Assembly (NCBI GenBank): GCA_017473085.1
Contig: JAFUNF010000006.1
Span: forward strand, 298,908 to 362,907
Source of the DNA: Clostridia bacterium
GTDB taxonomy: Bacteria; Bacillota; Clostridia; Oscillospirales; CAG-272
Direction of reading: 5' to 3'
DNA length: 64,000 nt
A program made the position numbers and the translations under genes. This document shows positions 15,826 to 25,236 of the stretch, piece by piece. How positions within the stretch are numbered: position 1 is the first letter of the stretch; the number at the start of each line of letters is the position of its first letter. The notes under the pieces are model-generated. The model was not told where the DNA came from, did not search any database, and saw nothing but the letters and a program-made list of their open reading frames with translations.

Positions 15826-17316
15826 TTATATTCTTCCAGTAAATTTTGTAATGTCATAAATCATTTTCTTCAGCTCTTGAGAAAAATCTCCTTGTATTGT
15901 TCGCCAAGTCCAATTACTTCCGATTGTTGACGGCTTGTTTATCCTTGCACGACTATCGTATCCTAAATAATCCTGTAAGGGTATAATTACAAGCTTTGAA
16001 TTACTTCTCATCAATGTACCGATAATTGGAAAATTAATATCACAATCAGGTGTATGAAAATCACAAAGATAGGTGCGAACGCTTTTTCTTTCCTTCTCGG
16101 TTATTTCAAAAAACCAAGAGACAATAGTTGGATTGTCGTGAGTGCCTGTGTATGCCACGGAATTCTCTTCATAATTATGAGGCATATAGTCATTTTGAAC
16201 GCCTGTATCTCTTTCATCGAAGGCAAATTGAAACACTTTCATTCCAGGAAAATCACAATGATCTAAAAGCTCCTTTACACTATCTGTTATAAAGCCTAAA
16301 TCCTCAGCGATTATTTGCTTTTTGCCAATTTTTTCTTTTATTTTGTCAAATAAATCCTTTCCAGGACCCTTTACCCATTTACCCTTTTTGGCAGTTTTTT
16401 CTCCATAAGGTATTGAGTAATATTCATCAAAGCCTCTAAAATGGTCAATTCTTAATACATCATAAAGCTTAAAGGAATGCTCGACCCTATATACCCACCA
16501 TTTATAGTCTGTTTCCTTTTGTAAATCCCACCTATAAAGTGGGTTCCCCCATAGCTGACCATTCGGCGAAAAACCATCTGGTGGACATCCTGCAACATTT
16601 ATCGGTTCCTTATTTATATCGAATTCAAAAATCGCAGAGTTTGACCAAGCGTCAGCACTATCGTATGCAACATAAAATGGAATATCTCCAATTATTTTAA
16701 TTTCTCTCTCGTTGGCATATTCCTTTAGCTCGCTCCATTGTTTATAAAATACATACTGAGTAAACTTCCAAAAATCTACTTCCCTTTGAAGCCTTATTGT
16801 GTACTCCTCAAGGGCCTTGGCTTGATGCATTTTTATATCAACATCCCATTCATACCAAGGCGAGCCACCATAATAGTCCTTTAATGCCATATAAAGTGCA
16901 TAATCCTCTATCCATCTTACGTTTTCACTTATAAACGCAAAATATTGCTCATCATCGTATAGATACTTTTTTTCGAAAGCTAATTTTAATAGCTTGATTT
17001 TATTTTTATATATTTTTTCATAATCTATAAATCGTTGATCTCTGCCAAAATCGAATTTTGCACACTCATCTTCAGTTAATAATCCTTCCTCGATAAGCTT
17101 CTCAATTGAAATAAAATATGGGTTGCCTGCAAATGATGAAAAGGATTGGTATGGAGAATCGCCAAAGCCAGTAGGTCCTAAAGGGAGTATTTGCCAATAG
17201 CTTTGACCTGTTTCCTTTAAAAAATCTACAAATTCAAATGCGTCCTTGGAAAAGGCACCAATACCATATTTTGATTTTAATGCGCTTATCGGTAATAAAA
17301 TACCAGCCTTTTTCAT
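15826..17316 (-). CDS. malQ: 4-alpha-glucanotransferase (amylomaltase, GH77)
   Basis: A 496-residue cytosolic enzyme that disproportionates maltodextrins. GH77 motifs are in order: GIGAFSKDAFEFVDFLKETG, WQILPLGPTGFGDSPYQSFS (about 41-60), GDIPFYVAYDSADAW (about 210), WGNPLYRWD, LRIDHFRGFDEYYSIP (nucleophile Asp in RIDHFRG), IIAEDLGFI (acid/base Glu) and YTGTHDNPT (transition-state Asp). Length is normal. It is the last gene of an operon with the alpha-glucoside PTS, where it would recycle maltose and short dextrins. Confidence 0.95.
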   Translation of the reverse strand: MKKAGILLPISALKSKYGIGAFSKDAFEFVDFLKETGQSYWQILPLGPTGFGDSPYQSFSSFAGNPYFISIEKLIEEGLLTEDECAKFDFGRDQRFIDYEKIYKNKIKLLKLAFEKKYLYDDEQYFAFISENVRWIEDYALYMALKDYYGGSPWYEWDVDIKMHQAKALEEYTIRLQREVDFWKFTQYVFYKQWSELKEYANEREIKIIGDIPFYVAYDSADAWSNSAIFEFDINKEPINVAGCPPDGFSPNGQLWGNPLYRWDLQKETDYKWWVYRVEHSFKLYDVLRIDHFRGFDEYYSIPYGEKTAKKGKWVKGPGKDLFDKIKEKIGKKQIIAEDLGFITDSVKELLDHCDFPGMKVFQFAFDERDTGVQNDYMPHNYEENSVAYTGTHDNPTIVSWFFEITEKERKSVRTYLCDFHTPDCDINFPIIGTLMRSNSKLVIIPLQDYLGYDSRARINKPSTIGSNWTWRTIQGDFSQELKKMIYDITKFTGRI

Positions 17317-17325
17317 TGTTCCCTC

Positions 17326-18120
17326 CTATATAGTTAATAAAATACCAAAATGGTCCGAAACTATTCCCTTGTGGTCACCATTAAATATAACCTGTGAACT
17401 CTTAAATGTCTGCTTTTTACTTGTAAAAATATAGTCTATTCTTTTACCACAAGAATCTTCCCAACCGTCAATTTTTCCTTTAACCGTTATACCATCATCC
17501 TTATTAAGCGCTAACAAATAACTGTCATACCAATATTTTGTAAGCATATCATACCCTGTTTCTCTTTCATTAGCTGGTGAGTTAAAATCCCCCATAAGCC
17601 AAAAGCTTTCTTTTTCTTTTGTAGCTTCCCTTAGCGACAGAATTTCTTTTTCTTGTGGAGATTCTTTATCAGTCCACCATCCAAGATGGACTGAATAAAA
17701 CCATTGATTTTCTATTTTAACTCCTAATGCCTTTCTTGTTTTCCAGTTATTATAATCGTCGAAAGGGCTAAGCTGAATTATATCTATATCATTAATTTCT
17801 TTTGTTGTCAGTAAAGAAAGCCCCTCATCGTATTTATTATAAGAGCTTTTAATTCCTAACCAAACAATACTGTATTTTAAATTCAGCTTTTTAAGCTCAT
17901 TTTGTAGGAATATTAAATAATTTCCACACTTCACTGGTATTTTACCAACCGAACAAATATCTGTTAAATTTGAAAGAATTTGAGTCTTTTTAGGTTGCAT
18001 TATTTCTTGTAAAGCAACTACATCTGGCTTGTATTGATATATCGCTTCTGCAATTGTTTCCTGCTTCAGCTTTAAATTTGGCTCCATAAGTCCGTGTGTA
18101 TTTAATGTTAATAGCCTCAT
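17326..18120 (-). CDS. Endonuclease/exonuclease/phosphatase-fold hydrolase
   Basis: A 264-residue cytosolic protein of the EEP (DNase I-like) fold: LTLNTHGL (metal Asn), VVALQEI (metal Glu), GDFNSPANE (catalytic Asp/Asn) and VSDHFGIL (catalytic Asp-His). The residues are intact, so it should be a Mg-dependent phosphodiesterase or phosphatase. Its ATG shares a base with the PTS stop (TAATG) and malQ follows after nine bases, so it is an integral operon member. A role on a phosphorylated sugar is plausible from context but unproven. Confidence 0.75.
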   Translation of the reverse strand: MRLLTLNTHGLMEPNLKLKQETIAEAIYQYKPDVVALQEIMQPKKTQILSNLTDICSVGKIPVKCGNYLIFLQNELKKLNLKYSIVWLGIKSSYNKYDEGLSLLTTKEINDIDIIQLSPFDDYNNWKTRKALGVKIENQWFYSVHLGWWTDKESPQEKEILSLREATKEKESFWLMGDFNSPANERETGYDMLTKYWYDSYLLALNKDDGITVKGKIDGWEDSCGKRIDYIFTSKKQTFKSSQVIFNGDHKGIVSDHFGILLTI

Positions 18121-19811
18121 TATAAAATATCGTTAATATCGGACTTTAACACATCTGCCTTAGGTCCATATACTGCTTGGATACCATTACCTTTTTTAAA
18201 CAAGCTTAATGCTCCCTCTTCCTTCCATTTTGACACATCTGCCACCTTATCAGCATCCTTTACAGTCACTCTTAGTCTTGTCATACAAGCATCTACAAGC
18301 TCAATGTTCTCTCTGCCCCCTAATAATGAAATAATTCTTTCTGCCTGTGAGTCGTTGCCCTTTTCTTCTTTTATTTCGTGCAAATTATCCCTTGGCGCAT
18401 CAGTACCAGGAAGGTCTGCGTAATTTCCTAATCTTCCTGGTGTGGCATATTTGAATTTACCTATCATAAAATATGCTATTAAAAATCCAATTGCAAAGAA
18501 AAGAATACAGCTTAATACAAAATTAAATATATCCCAGCCTAAGCCTGCCTTAACCGACATAGGAATTCTTGTTAAAAGCTCTATATTTCCAAAGGAATGA
18601 AGCCTTAAGTTTACAACTCCTGCACTTGCAAAAGCCAAGCCTTGAATAAGCGCATAAACGATATACAACGGGATTGCACAAAACATAAACATAAATTCAA
18701 GTGGCTCTGTTACTCCTGTCAAAAATACAGCTAAGGCAGCAGAAATAAACATTGAACGATATTTTTTTCTTTTATCCTTGTCAATTCTTTTGTACATCGC
18801 AAGAGCTATACCCATCAAAAGACCTGTTGCGCCTATCATTTGTCCGACCTTAAATCTTGCAGGTGTTATTCCTGTTAAAAGCTCATTATAAGCTGTTAAA
18901 TTACCTGCATCCTTTAGATTTATTAGGTCATTTATCCAAGCTAACCACAAGGGGTCTTGACCATAAACTACACTTCCTGCATTTATACCTGTTTGTATTA
19001 CATAGCTACCACCGAATGACGTATAGTTCATTGGTATAGTTAACATATGATGCAATCCAAACGGCAATAAAAGTCTTTCAAGAGTACCATAGATAAATGG
19101 TGCCAAAATAGGCGATGTGTCTGCTGAATTTGCTATCCAAATACCAAAGGAATTAATACCATACTGAACAAGTGGCCAAACAATAGCAAAAATTAATGCT
19201 GTTATAAGTGAAAATAGTATAACAACCAATGGAACAAAGCGTTTTCCATTAAAAAATGATAGTGCATCTGGCAATTTTCTAAAATTGTAAAATTTATTGT
19301 AAACTGCTCCACCTAAAAATCCTGCTACAATACCTACGAAAACACCTGTATTAAGCGCAGGAGATCCCAAAACTGATGTAAAATAACCATCAACTGCAAT
19401 TTCTTGACCAAATAAAGTATATACTACCGCGTTTGGATCTGATAACATATCGTTTGTAACACCAAATATTGCACCAGTAATACTATTTATTAATATAAAC
19501 GACAAAAGTGCTGCAAAGGCACCACCTGCTCTTTCCTTTGCCCATGAGCCACCAATTGCCACAGCAAACAAAATATTAAGGTTGGTTATTATTGCCCAAC
19601 CAATATTTTCAACAATTCCTCCAATTCTGGCAAGCCACATAACGTCTGCACCAAGCATAGGTATTAGCTTACCAATGCTTATCATAATTCCAGCAGCGGG
19701 CATAACAGCTATTACAACCATTAATACCTTGCCGAGCTTTTGTAAGAAGTCGAAAATCTTTCCTTTATCAAAAGGGAGTCTTTTCTTTTTTGCTTCGATT
19801 TTATTATCCAT
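18120..19811 (-). CDS. malX: PTS transporter IIC-IIB, maltose/alpha-glucoside (glucose family)
   Basis: A 563-residue membrane permease with about ten hydrophobic helices (residues 25-450) and a C-terminal IIB domain (about 480-563) with the phosphorylation motif VDACMTRLRVTV. IIC motifs such as LLLPFGLHHMLTIPMNY and GVTEPLEFMFMF are of the glucose/maltose group. It imports a disaccharide with phosphorylation. There is no IIA domain here, so a IIA from elsewhere must serve it. Linkage to malQ favours maltose or other alpha-glucosides. Confidence 0.9.
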   Translation of the reverse strand: MDNKIEAKKKRLPFDKGKIFDFLQKLGKVLMVVIAVMPAAGIMISIGKLIPMLGADVMWLARIGGIVENIGWAIITNLNILFAVAIGGSWAKERAGGAFAALLSFILINSITGAIFGVTNDMLSDPNAVVYTLFGQEIAVDGYFTSVLGSPALNTGVFVGIVAGFLGGAVYNKFYNFRKLPDALSFFNGKRFVPLVVILFSLITALIFAIVWPLVQYGINSFGIWIANSADTSPILAPFIYGTLERLLLPFGLHHMLTIPMNYTSFGGSYVIQTGINAGSVVYGQDPLWLAWINDLINLKDAGNLTAYNELLTGITPARFKVGQMIGATGLLMGIALAMYKRIDKDKRKKYRSMFISAALAVFLTGVTEPLEFMFMFCAIPLYIVYALIQGLAFASAGVVNLRLHSFGNIELLTRIPMSVKAGLGWDIFNFVLSCILFFAIGFLIAYFMIGKFKYATPGRLGNYADLPGTDAPRDNLHEIKEEKGNDSQAERIISLLGGRENIELVDACMTRLRVTVKDADKVADVSKWKEEGALSLFKKGNGIQAVYGPKADVLKSDINDIL

Positions 19812-19819
19812 ATAATTCT

Positions 19820-19839
19820 CCTTGACGATATAATCAAGG
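19820..19839 (-). promoter_or_regulatory. Hairpin overlapping the malX Shine-Dalgarno
   Basis: In the malX leader, CCTTGA and TCAAGG form a 6-bp stem; the 3' arm contains the AAGG of the AAGGAG ribosome-binding site. It could lower initiation. No convincing -35/-10 pair was found upstream. Confidence 0.4.
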
Positions 19840-19875
19840 TTATTATTTACGATATTTTCTTTTTAATTCCTAACA

Positions 19876-19908
19876 AAGAAAAAAGTGTGCATCAAAAAAT
19901 GCACACTT
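19876..19908 (-). terminator. Terminator of the cation ATPase gene
   Basis: AAGTGTGCAT and ATGCACACTT form a 10-bp stem followed on the minus strand by TTTTTTCTTT, seven bases after the ATPase stop. Confidence 0.9.
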
Positions 19909-19914
19909 CTTATA

Positions 19915-22593
19915 TTATTTCTTGTTCTTTCTGATAAGGTTTGTAATTAGCTTAATAATTTCAACAACAGGAATTACACAAATTGCAAGTCCCATAGCAA
20001 TGCCGTATTCCAAAAGATCAAGATGGGCAAGCTCGAATGCGCTTGCAAAGAAAGGAATTTCAATTACTAATGTAGTAAGAAGTAATGAAACTGCTCCTGC
20101 ACCCCATAGCCACCAATTCTGTTTTTTCATTGTGAAAATAGATTTATTGAGTGATCTCATATTAAATGAGTGGAATATTTCCGCCATCGAAAGTGTCAAA
20201 AACGCCATTGAAGAACCAAGCATTTCTGCCGAATAGGTTCCGTTTGCAATTGCCTCAGCATGATGCAAATCTGCCAAAACATAAGCACCAATAAAGTATG
20301 ATACTAATGTAATTATTGTAACAAGAATACCTTGATATACAACACCAAAGCCAAGTCCACCTGCAAATATGCCCTCTTTAGAATCGCGAGGCTTACGCTT
20401 CATAATATCTCCCTCAGGATTTTCCATACCAAGAGAAAGAGCTGGCAAGCAGTCTGTAATTAAGTTAATAAACAACAAATGAACTGGTTTGAAAATTGAA
20501 AAACCAATTATTGTAGCAAAGAATATTGCAAGTACCTCTGACAAGTTAGATGCAAGTAAGAACTGTATTGCTTTTCTTATATTATCGTATATTCTTCTTC
20601 CCTCGCCTACTGCGGAAAAAATAGTAGCAAAGTTATCATCGGTCAAAATCATATCGGCAACATTCTTGGTAACGTCGGTACCAGTAATACCCATACCAAC
20701 ACCGATATCAGCGTTTTTAATTGATGGTGCATCGTTTACACCGTCACCAGTCATAGCTGTAACCATGCCCTTTTTACGCCAAGCATTAACGATTCTGGTC
20801 TTATGCTCAGGCTGAACACGTGCATAAACAGAATATTTCTCAACAAATGAATCAAAGTCCTCGTCAGAAATATTGTCTAATTCTGCACCAGTAATAGCTT
20901 GCTCTGCGCTATCAATTATTCCAAGTTGCATAGCAATTGCAACTGCAGTATCCTTATGGTCGCCAGTAATCATAATTGGACGGATACCTGCACTTCTACA
21001 CTCGTCGATAGCAGGCTTAACCTCTGGTCTTACAGGGTCAATCATACCAACAAGTCCTACAAAGCAAAGCTCGTTTTCAAGTGCTTCGCTTGTGTATTCA
21101 AGATTATCATTAGCCAAATTCTTAAAGCCAAGTGCAAGAACACGCAAGGCTCTGTCAGCCATATTTTTGTTAGCAGAAAGAATTTCTTCTCGCTTGTCAT
21201 CGGTTAGTGCAACAATTTGTCCATTTTCGTAAACATTTACACAACGCTTTAATATCTCGTCTGGCGCACCCTTTGTAAATTGAATGATTTCACCATTCTT
21301 ATTATGGACGGTTGACATCATTTTTCTCATCGAGTCAAATGGTACTTCGCCGATACGAGGGTACACATTCTTTTGCTCGTTCTTTGAAAGCTCAAGCTTT
21401 TCTGCATAGTTTACGAGTGCACACTCGGTAGGCTCACCGATAGCAGTTTTTGCATCAATATCAAATTCTGCATCAGAACAAAGTGACATACCAATCGCTA
21501 AAAGCTTTTCATCGCATCCAAAATGCTCAACAACAGTCATTTTGTTTTGAGTAAGAGTACCTGTTTTATCAGAGCAAATTATTTGTGTACAACCAAGAGT
21601 TTCAACAGCTGTAAGCTTTCTAATAATAGCATTTCTCTTAGACATATTAGTAACGCCAATTGAAAGAACGATAGTTACAACGGTTGCAAGCCCTTCAGGT
21701 ATAGCTGCAACGGCAAGTGAAATAGCAACCATGAAGGTGTCAAGAACCATATTAAAGTCTACTAATCCACCTGTTGCAAGTGCGCGAATAATATTTATAC
21801 CAAATACAACTACACAAATTCCTATAACAAGGTAAGTTAAAATCTTGCTCAACTGACCAAGCTTTCTTTGAAGTGGTGTTTTTCCTTCTTGTGCATTGGT
21901 TAAAGCATCAGCAATCTTACCCATTTCGGTATTCATACCAGTACCAGTAACAACTGCCTTTCCTCTACCATAAACAACCGTGCTTCCCATAAATACCATA
22001 TTCTTACGGTCACCCAAAGGAACATCGCCGTCTTTATTTGCCTCGAGGATGCCCTCCTTTTTGTCAACAGGAACGCTTTCTCCTGTTAAAGCGGCTTCTT
22101 CAATTTTTAAGCTTGCACATTCAATTATTCTTGCATCTGCAGGTACTGCGTCACCAGCCTCAAGAACAATTATATCGCCTACAACTAAGTCTTCGCTTTT
22201 AATAGTAATTTGATGACCATTTCTAATAACCTTAGAGGTTGCAGCGGCGATTTTTTCTAATGCTTCCAATGCAGCTTCTGCTTTGCTTTCTTGCACAACA
22301 CCCAATACAGCATTAATAAGTACAACTGCCATAATGATAATAACGTCAGTAGGAAACTCCCTTTCAACAATAGCAAGAACACCAGATATTAAAGCTGCAA
22401 CGATAAGTATAATTGTCATAGGCTCAGCGAGTTGCTTTAGGAAACGCATTATCATTGTTTCCTTTTTACCTTCTGCAAGCTTGTTTTTGCCGTTTTCGTT
22501 AAGACGCTTTTCAGCTTCTTCGTTAGACAAACCACTTACATCACTTGAAAGCTCTTTTAAAACTTCATCTGAATTTTTTAAGTATTCTTTCAT
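19915..22593 (-). CDS. P-type cation ATPase, Ca2+/Mn2+ export type
   Basis: An 892-residue P2-type ATPase. Motifs: N-terminal cation-ATPase domain, TGES (actuator), PEGLATVVTIVLSIG in helix M4, CSDKTGTLTQNKM with the phosphorylated Asp, KGAPDE (nucleotide domain), TGDHKDTA and AMTGDGVNDAPS (P domain), then six C-terminal helices. The PEGL motif in M4 is typical of Ca2+/Mn2+ pumps. ATG 22593 follows AAGGAGAAGATTA; the longer in-frame start has no ribosome-binding site. The gene is behind a Mn2+ riboswitch, so Mn2+ export is the likely role, as for riboswitch-controlled homologues in Lactococcus and Streptococcus. Confidence 0.92.
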   Translation of the reverse strand: MKEYLKNSDEVLKELSSDVSGLSNEEAEKRLNENGKNKLAEGKKETMIMRFLKQLAEPMTIILIVAALISGVLAIVEREFPTDVIIIMAVVLINAVLGVVQESKAEAALEALEKIAAATSKVIRNGHQITIKSEDLVVGDIIVLEAGDAVPADARIIECASLKIEEAALTGESVPVDKKEGILEANKDGDVPLGDRKNMVFMGSTVVYGRGKAVVTGTGMNTEMGKIADALTNAQEGKTPLQRKLGQLSKILTYLVIGICVVVFGINIIRALATGGLVDFNMVLDTFMVAISLAVAAIPEGLATVVTIVLSIGVTNMSKRNAIIRKLTAVETLGCTQIICSDKTGTLTQNKMTVVEHFGCDEKLLAIGMSLCSDAEFDIDAKTAIGEPTECALVNYAEKLELSKNEQKNVYPRIGEVPFDSMRKMMSTVHNKNGEIIQFTKGAPDEILKRCVNVYENGQIVALTDDKREEILSANKNMADRALRVLALGFKNLANDNLEYTSEALENELCFVGLVGMIDPVRPEVKPAIDECRSAGIRPIMITGDHKDTAVAIAMQLGIIDSAEQAITGAELDNISDEDFDSFVEKYSVYARVQPEHKTRIVNAWRKKGMVTAMTGDGVNDAPSIKNADIGVGMGITGTDVTKNVADMILTDDNFATIFSAVGEGRRIYDNIRKAIQFLLASNLSEVLAIFFATIIGFSIFKPVHLLFINLITDCLPALSLGMENPEGDIMKRKPRDSKEGIFAGGLGFGVVYQGILVTIITLVSYFIGAYVLADLHHAEAIANGTYSAEMLGSSMAFLTLSMAEIFHSFNMRSLNKSIFTMKKQNWWLWGAGAVSLLLTTLVIEIPFFASAFELAHLDLLEYGIAMGLAICVIPVVEIIKLITNLIRKNKK

Positions 22594-22644
22594 TAATCTT
22601 CTCCTTTTTATTTTGGAAGTTTGCACTTAATAGTATATCATCTT

Positions 22645-22683
22645 TTTTAAAAAAAAGACTTATCTGCCTTGACAGATAAGTCT
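22645..22683 (-). terminator. Terminator overlapping the Mn2+ riboswitch
   Basis: AGACTTATCTG, a six-base loop and CAGATAAGTCT form a perfect 11-bp stem followed by eight or more Ts on the minus strand. Its 5' arm contains CTTA, which also closes aptamer helix P1, so aptamer and terminator compete. Confidence 0.9.
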
Positions 22684-22760
22684 CATCGTTTAAAATAAAG
22701 CCAGCACAAATGTGCTAGATGTTGACTTTACTACGCAAGCGTCGATTACTCCCTTACGGT
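22657..22760 (-). promoter_or_regulatory. yybP-ykoY Mn2+ riboswitch
   Basis: Minus-strand order: CCGTAAGGGAGTAATCGACG, then AAAGTCAACA, a variable hairpin (AGCACATTTGTGCT), GGCTTTA and CGATGAGACTTAT. The GGGAGTA and GAUGAGAC blocks flanking the AAAGUC/GGCUUU arm are the yybP-ykoY signatures. P1 pairs TAAG with CTTA and would block the following terminator, giving Mn2+-induced expression of the ATPase. Confidence 0.88.
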
Positions 22761-22764
22761 TGAT

Positions 22765-22793
22765 ATTTTAACATTATTTAATAGCTTTGTCAA
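22765..22793 (-). promoter_or_regulatory. Promoter for the Mn2+ riboswitch/ATPase transcript
   Basis: On the minus strand TTGACA (22788-22793), 17-bp spacer, TAAAAT (22765-22770), a few bases before the aptamer. Confidence 0.85.
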
Positions 22794-22811
22794 TACCATT
22801 AACAAATTTTA

Positions 22812-24053
22812 CTAAATTTTGTGTATCAAAAGTCCACTTCTAAGCTTTGGCTCAAACCATGTAGATTTTGGAGGCATAACATCACCACAGTCTGCAACAG
22901 ACATTAGCTCGTTTAAAGAGGTTGGATACATTGAAATTGCAAGACACATATCCTCTTGACATCTCTTTTCAAGATATTCAAGTCCTCTTATACCACCTGC
23001 AAAATCTATTCTTTTATCTGTTCTTGGATCTTCAATACCAAGAATAGATGACAAAAGATTTTTTTGCAAAATAGCACAGTCAAGTCTTTCAACAGGAGTT
23101 GCCTCGTTGCATATATCCTCGTGAAATTTTACCTTGTACCACTTTCCGCCAAGATACATACCTACCGTATGAAGCTTTTCAGGATGATATGGTCCATTTT
23201 TGTATTCTTCAACTGTACCAATTTTTTTAGATACTAAATCTAAAAATTCCTTTTCAGTAAATCCGTTTAAGTCCTTAACAAGTCGATTATAATCCATAAT
23301 CCTTAAAGTCTTTGCTGGAAAAATAACTGATAAAAAGAAGTTAAATTCCTCGTTTCCATCAAAGTTAGGGTTTTGATTTCTCTTTTCAACTCCAACCTTA
23401 ACAGCAGATGCAGCCCTATGGTGACCATCGGCAATATACAAAGCATCAATATTTTCAAATGCCTTTTCTATTTTTGCAACTTCTGCTTCGTTGTCGGTCG
23501 CCCAAACAGTATGCCTAACGCCATCCTCAGCTACAAAGTCATAAAGAGGCTTTTTTTGAGTTTCAACCTCTATTATAGACTCTAATTCAAGGCTTTCCTT
23601 AAATGCAAGAAAAATAGGTCCAGTTTGTGCAGAACAGGTGCTTACATGTCTTATTCTGTCTATTTCCTTATCTGCTCTTGTAAATTCGTGCTTTTTTATA
23701 CGATTTTCAAGATAATCGTCAATAGACGCACAACCAACAATTCCCGTTTGAGCTTGCTTACCCATTATTTGACGATAGAAATAATATTTCTTCTGAGTAT
23801 CGTTTACAAATATACCTTCCTGTTCAAACCTTTTTAGATTTGCCTTTGCTTTGTTGTAAACTCTATCATCGTATATATCTACACTTTTATCCAAGTCAAT
23901 CTCTGCCCTATCAATGTGAAGAAATGAGTATGGATTATCCTTAACCATAATTCTTGCTTCATCACTCGACATAACGTCGTAAGGAAGTGCAGCAACCAAA
24001 TGAGCAACCTGCTCATTTGGTCTCATTGCGGAAAAAGGCTTTACAACTACCAT
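22812..24053 (-). CDS. DUF1015 protein linked to serine biosynthesis
   Basis: A 413-residue cytosolic protein of the DUF1015 family, complete, with the N-terminal VKPFSAMRP and VAALPYDVMSSDEAR signatures and the central motif LYIADGHHRAASAVK (about 205-219). The GHHR motif recalls the ParB/sulfiredoxin fold of free-serine kinases (SerK, SbnI). It is ten bases after serA in a serC-serA-DUF1015 operon, an arrangement I know from other Clostridia. No phosphoserine phosphatase gene is present, so a role in serine phosphate chemistry is an attractive but unproven idea. Confidence 0.85.
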   Translation of the reverse strand: MVVVKPFSAMRPNEQVAHLVAALPYDVMSSDEARIMVKDNPYSFLHIDRAEIDLDKSVDIYDDRVYNKAKANLKRFEQEGIFVNDTQKKYYFYRQIMGKQAQTGIVGCASIDDYLENRIKKHEFTRADKEIDRIRHVSTCSAQTGPIFLAFKESLELESIIEVETQKKPLYDFVAEDGVRHTVWATDNEAEVAKIEKAFENIDALYIADGHHRAASAVKVGVEKRNQNPNFDGNEEFNFFLSVIFPAKTLRIMDYNRLVKDLNGFTEKEFLDLVSKKIGTVEEYKNGPYHPEKLHTVGMYLGGKWYKVKFHEDICNEATPVERLDCAILQKNLLSSILGIEDPRTDKRIDFAGGIRGLEYLEKRCQEDMCLAISMYPTSLNELMSVADCGDVMPPKSTWFEPKLRSGLLIHKI

Positions 24054-24063
24054 ATTTACTTCC

Positions 24064-25224
24064 TCATTGATAGCATTTTACTCTTAAAACGCCCTCAACC
24101 TTTGAAATTGCTTCGATTGCGTTTGAATCCATCTTTTCGATTTCAGCAATTGTATATGCATAGTCTCCCTTTGAGCCATTAGCAAGATTTTCGATATTTA
24201 ATCCAACTTGCGAAAATGCAGCTGTTATTTGAGAAAGCATATTTGGAATATTCTTGTGCATTACACATACTCTTGCATTAGATTTACGTGGTAGTGAAAC
24301 ATTTGGATAGTTAACACTATTCTTGATATTACCTGTCTTAAGGTACTCGTCAAGCTGTTTTGCAGCCATAACTGCGCAGTTATCCTCAGATTCATAGGTT
24401 GAAGCTCCAAGGTGTGGAATGTTAACAATTCCAGGTGCACATACTGTTTCCTCAGTTGGGAAGTCAGTTACATAAACCTTAACTTTCTTGTCGTTGAGTG
24501 CTTCCTTGATATCAGTAGCATTAACAAGGTCTGCTCTTGATAGATTAATAATTCTAACTCCATCCTTCATAAGAGAGATTGAATCCTTGCAAATCATATT
24601 CTTAGTAGTAGGTGTTGCAGGTACATGGAGAGTAATATAATCACAGGTCTTAAAGATTTCATCATAGCCTGTTGCTTGCTTAATTGTAGGAGCAAGATTC
24701 CAAGCAGCTGCTGGAGTAAGATATGGGTCATATCCAACTACGTTCATACCAAGAGCATTTGCTGCATTTGCAACCATACCACCGATAGCTCCTAAACCAA
24801 TAACTCCAAGCTTTTTGCCAAGAAGCTCATTACCAACATAAGCTCCCTTTCCCTTTTCAACAAGCTTAGCTACGCCTGTTTCATCCTTCAATGTTTCAAC
24901 CCATTTAATTCCACCTACAACATCTCTTGATGCAAGAATCAATGCACAAACAGCAAGCTCCTTAACACCATTTGCGTTTGCACCTGGTGTATTGAATACA
25001 ACAATACCATTTTCTGCACACTTCTCTACTGGAATATTGTTTACACCTGCTCCACAACGTGCGATAGCCTCAAGCTCTGGGTTAAACTCCATTTCATGCA
25101 TAGATGCAGAACGTACCATTATTGCATCTGCATTCTCTACGTTTTCACCAACATTGTACATTGTTCTGTCAAAATTATCAGTACCAACCTTGGCAATTTT
25201 ATTTAATAGCTTAATATTTTTCAT
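24064..25224 (-). CDS. serA: D-3-phosphoglycerate dehydrogenase (short type)
   Basis: A 386-residue NAD-dependent dehydrogenase, first step of serine synthesis. Features: RCGAGVNNIPVEKCAENGI (substrate domain), GVIGLGAIGGMVANAANALG (NAD Rossmann motif, about 135-154), NLSRADLV (catalytic Arg), a Glu, and PHLGASTYES (catalytic His). The C-terminal 80 residues form an ACT domain (ARVCVMHKNIPNMLSQITAA), probably for feedback by serine. It lacks the long intervening domain of larger SerA enzymes. Lies 12 bases after serC. Confidence 0.93.
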   Translation of the reverse strand: MKNIKLLNKIAKVGTDNFDRTMYNVGENVENADAIMVRSASMHEMEFNPELEAIARCGAGVNNIPVEKCAENGIVVFNTPGANANGVKELAVCALILASRDVVGGIKWVETLKDETGVAKLVEKGKGAYVGNELLGKKLGVIGLGAIGGMVANAANALGMNVVGYDPYLTPAAAWNLAPTIKQATGYDEIFKTCDYITLHVPATPTTKNMICKDSISLMKDGVRIINLSRADLVNATDIKEALNDKKVKVYVTDFPTEETVCAPGIVNIPHLGASTYESEDNCAVMAAKQLDEYLKTGNIKNSVNYPNVSLPRKSNARVCVMHKNIPNMLSQITAAFSQVGLNIENLANGSKGDYAYTIAEIEKMDSNAIEAISKVEGVLRVKCYQ

Positions 25225-25236
25225 AATTGTGCCCCT

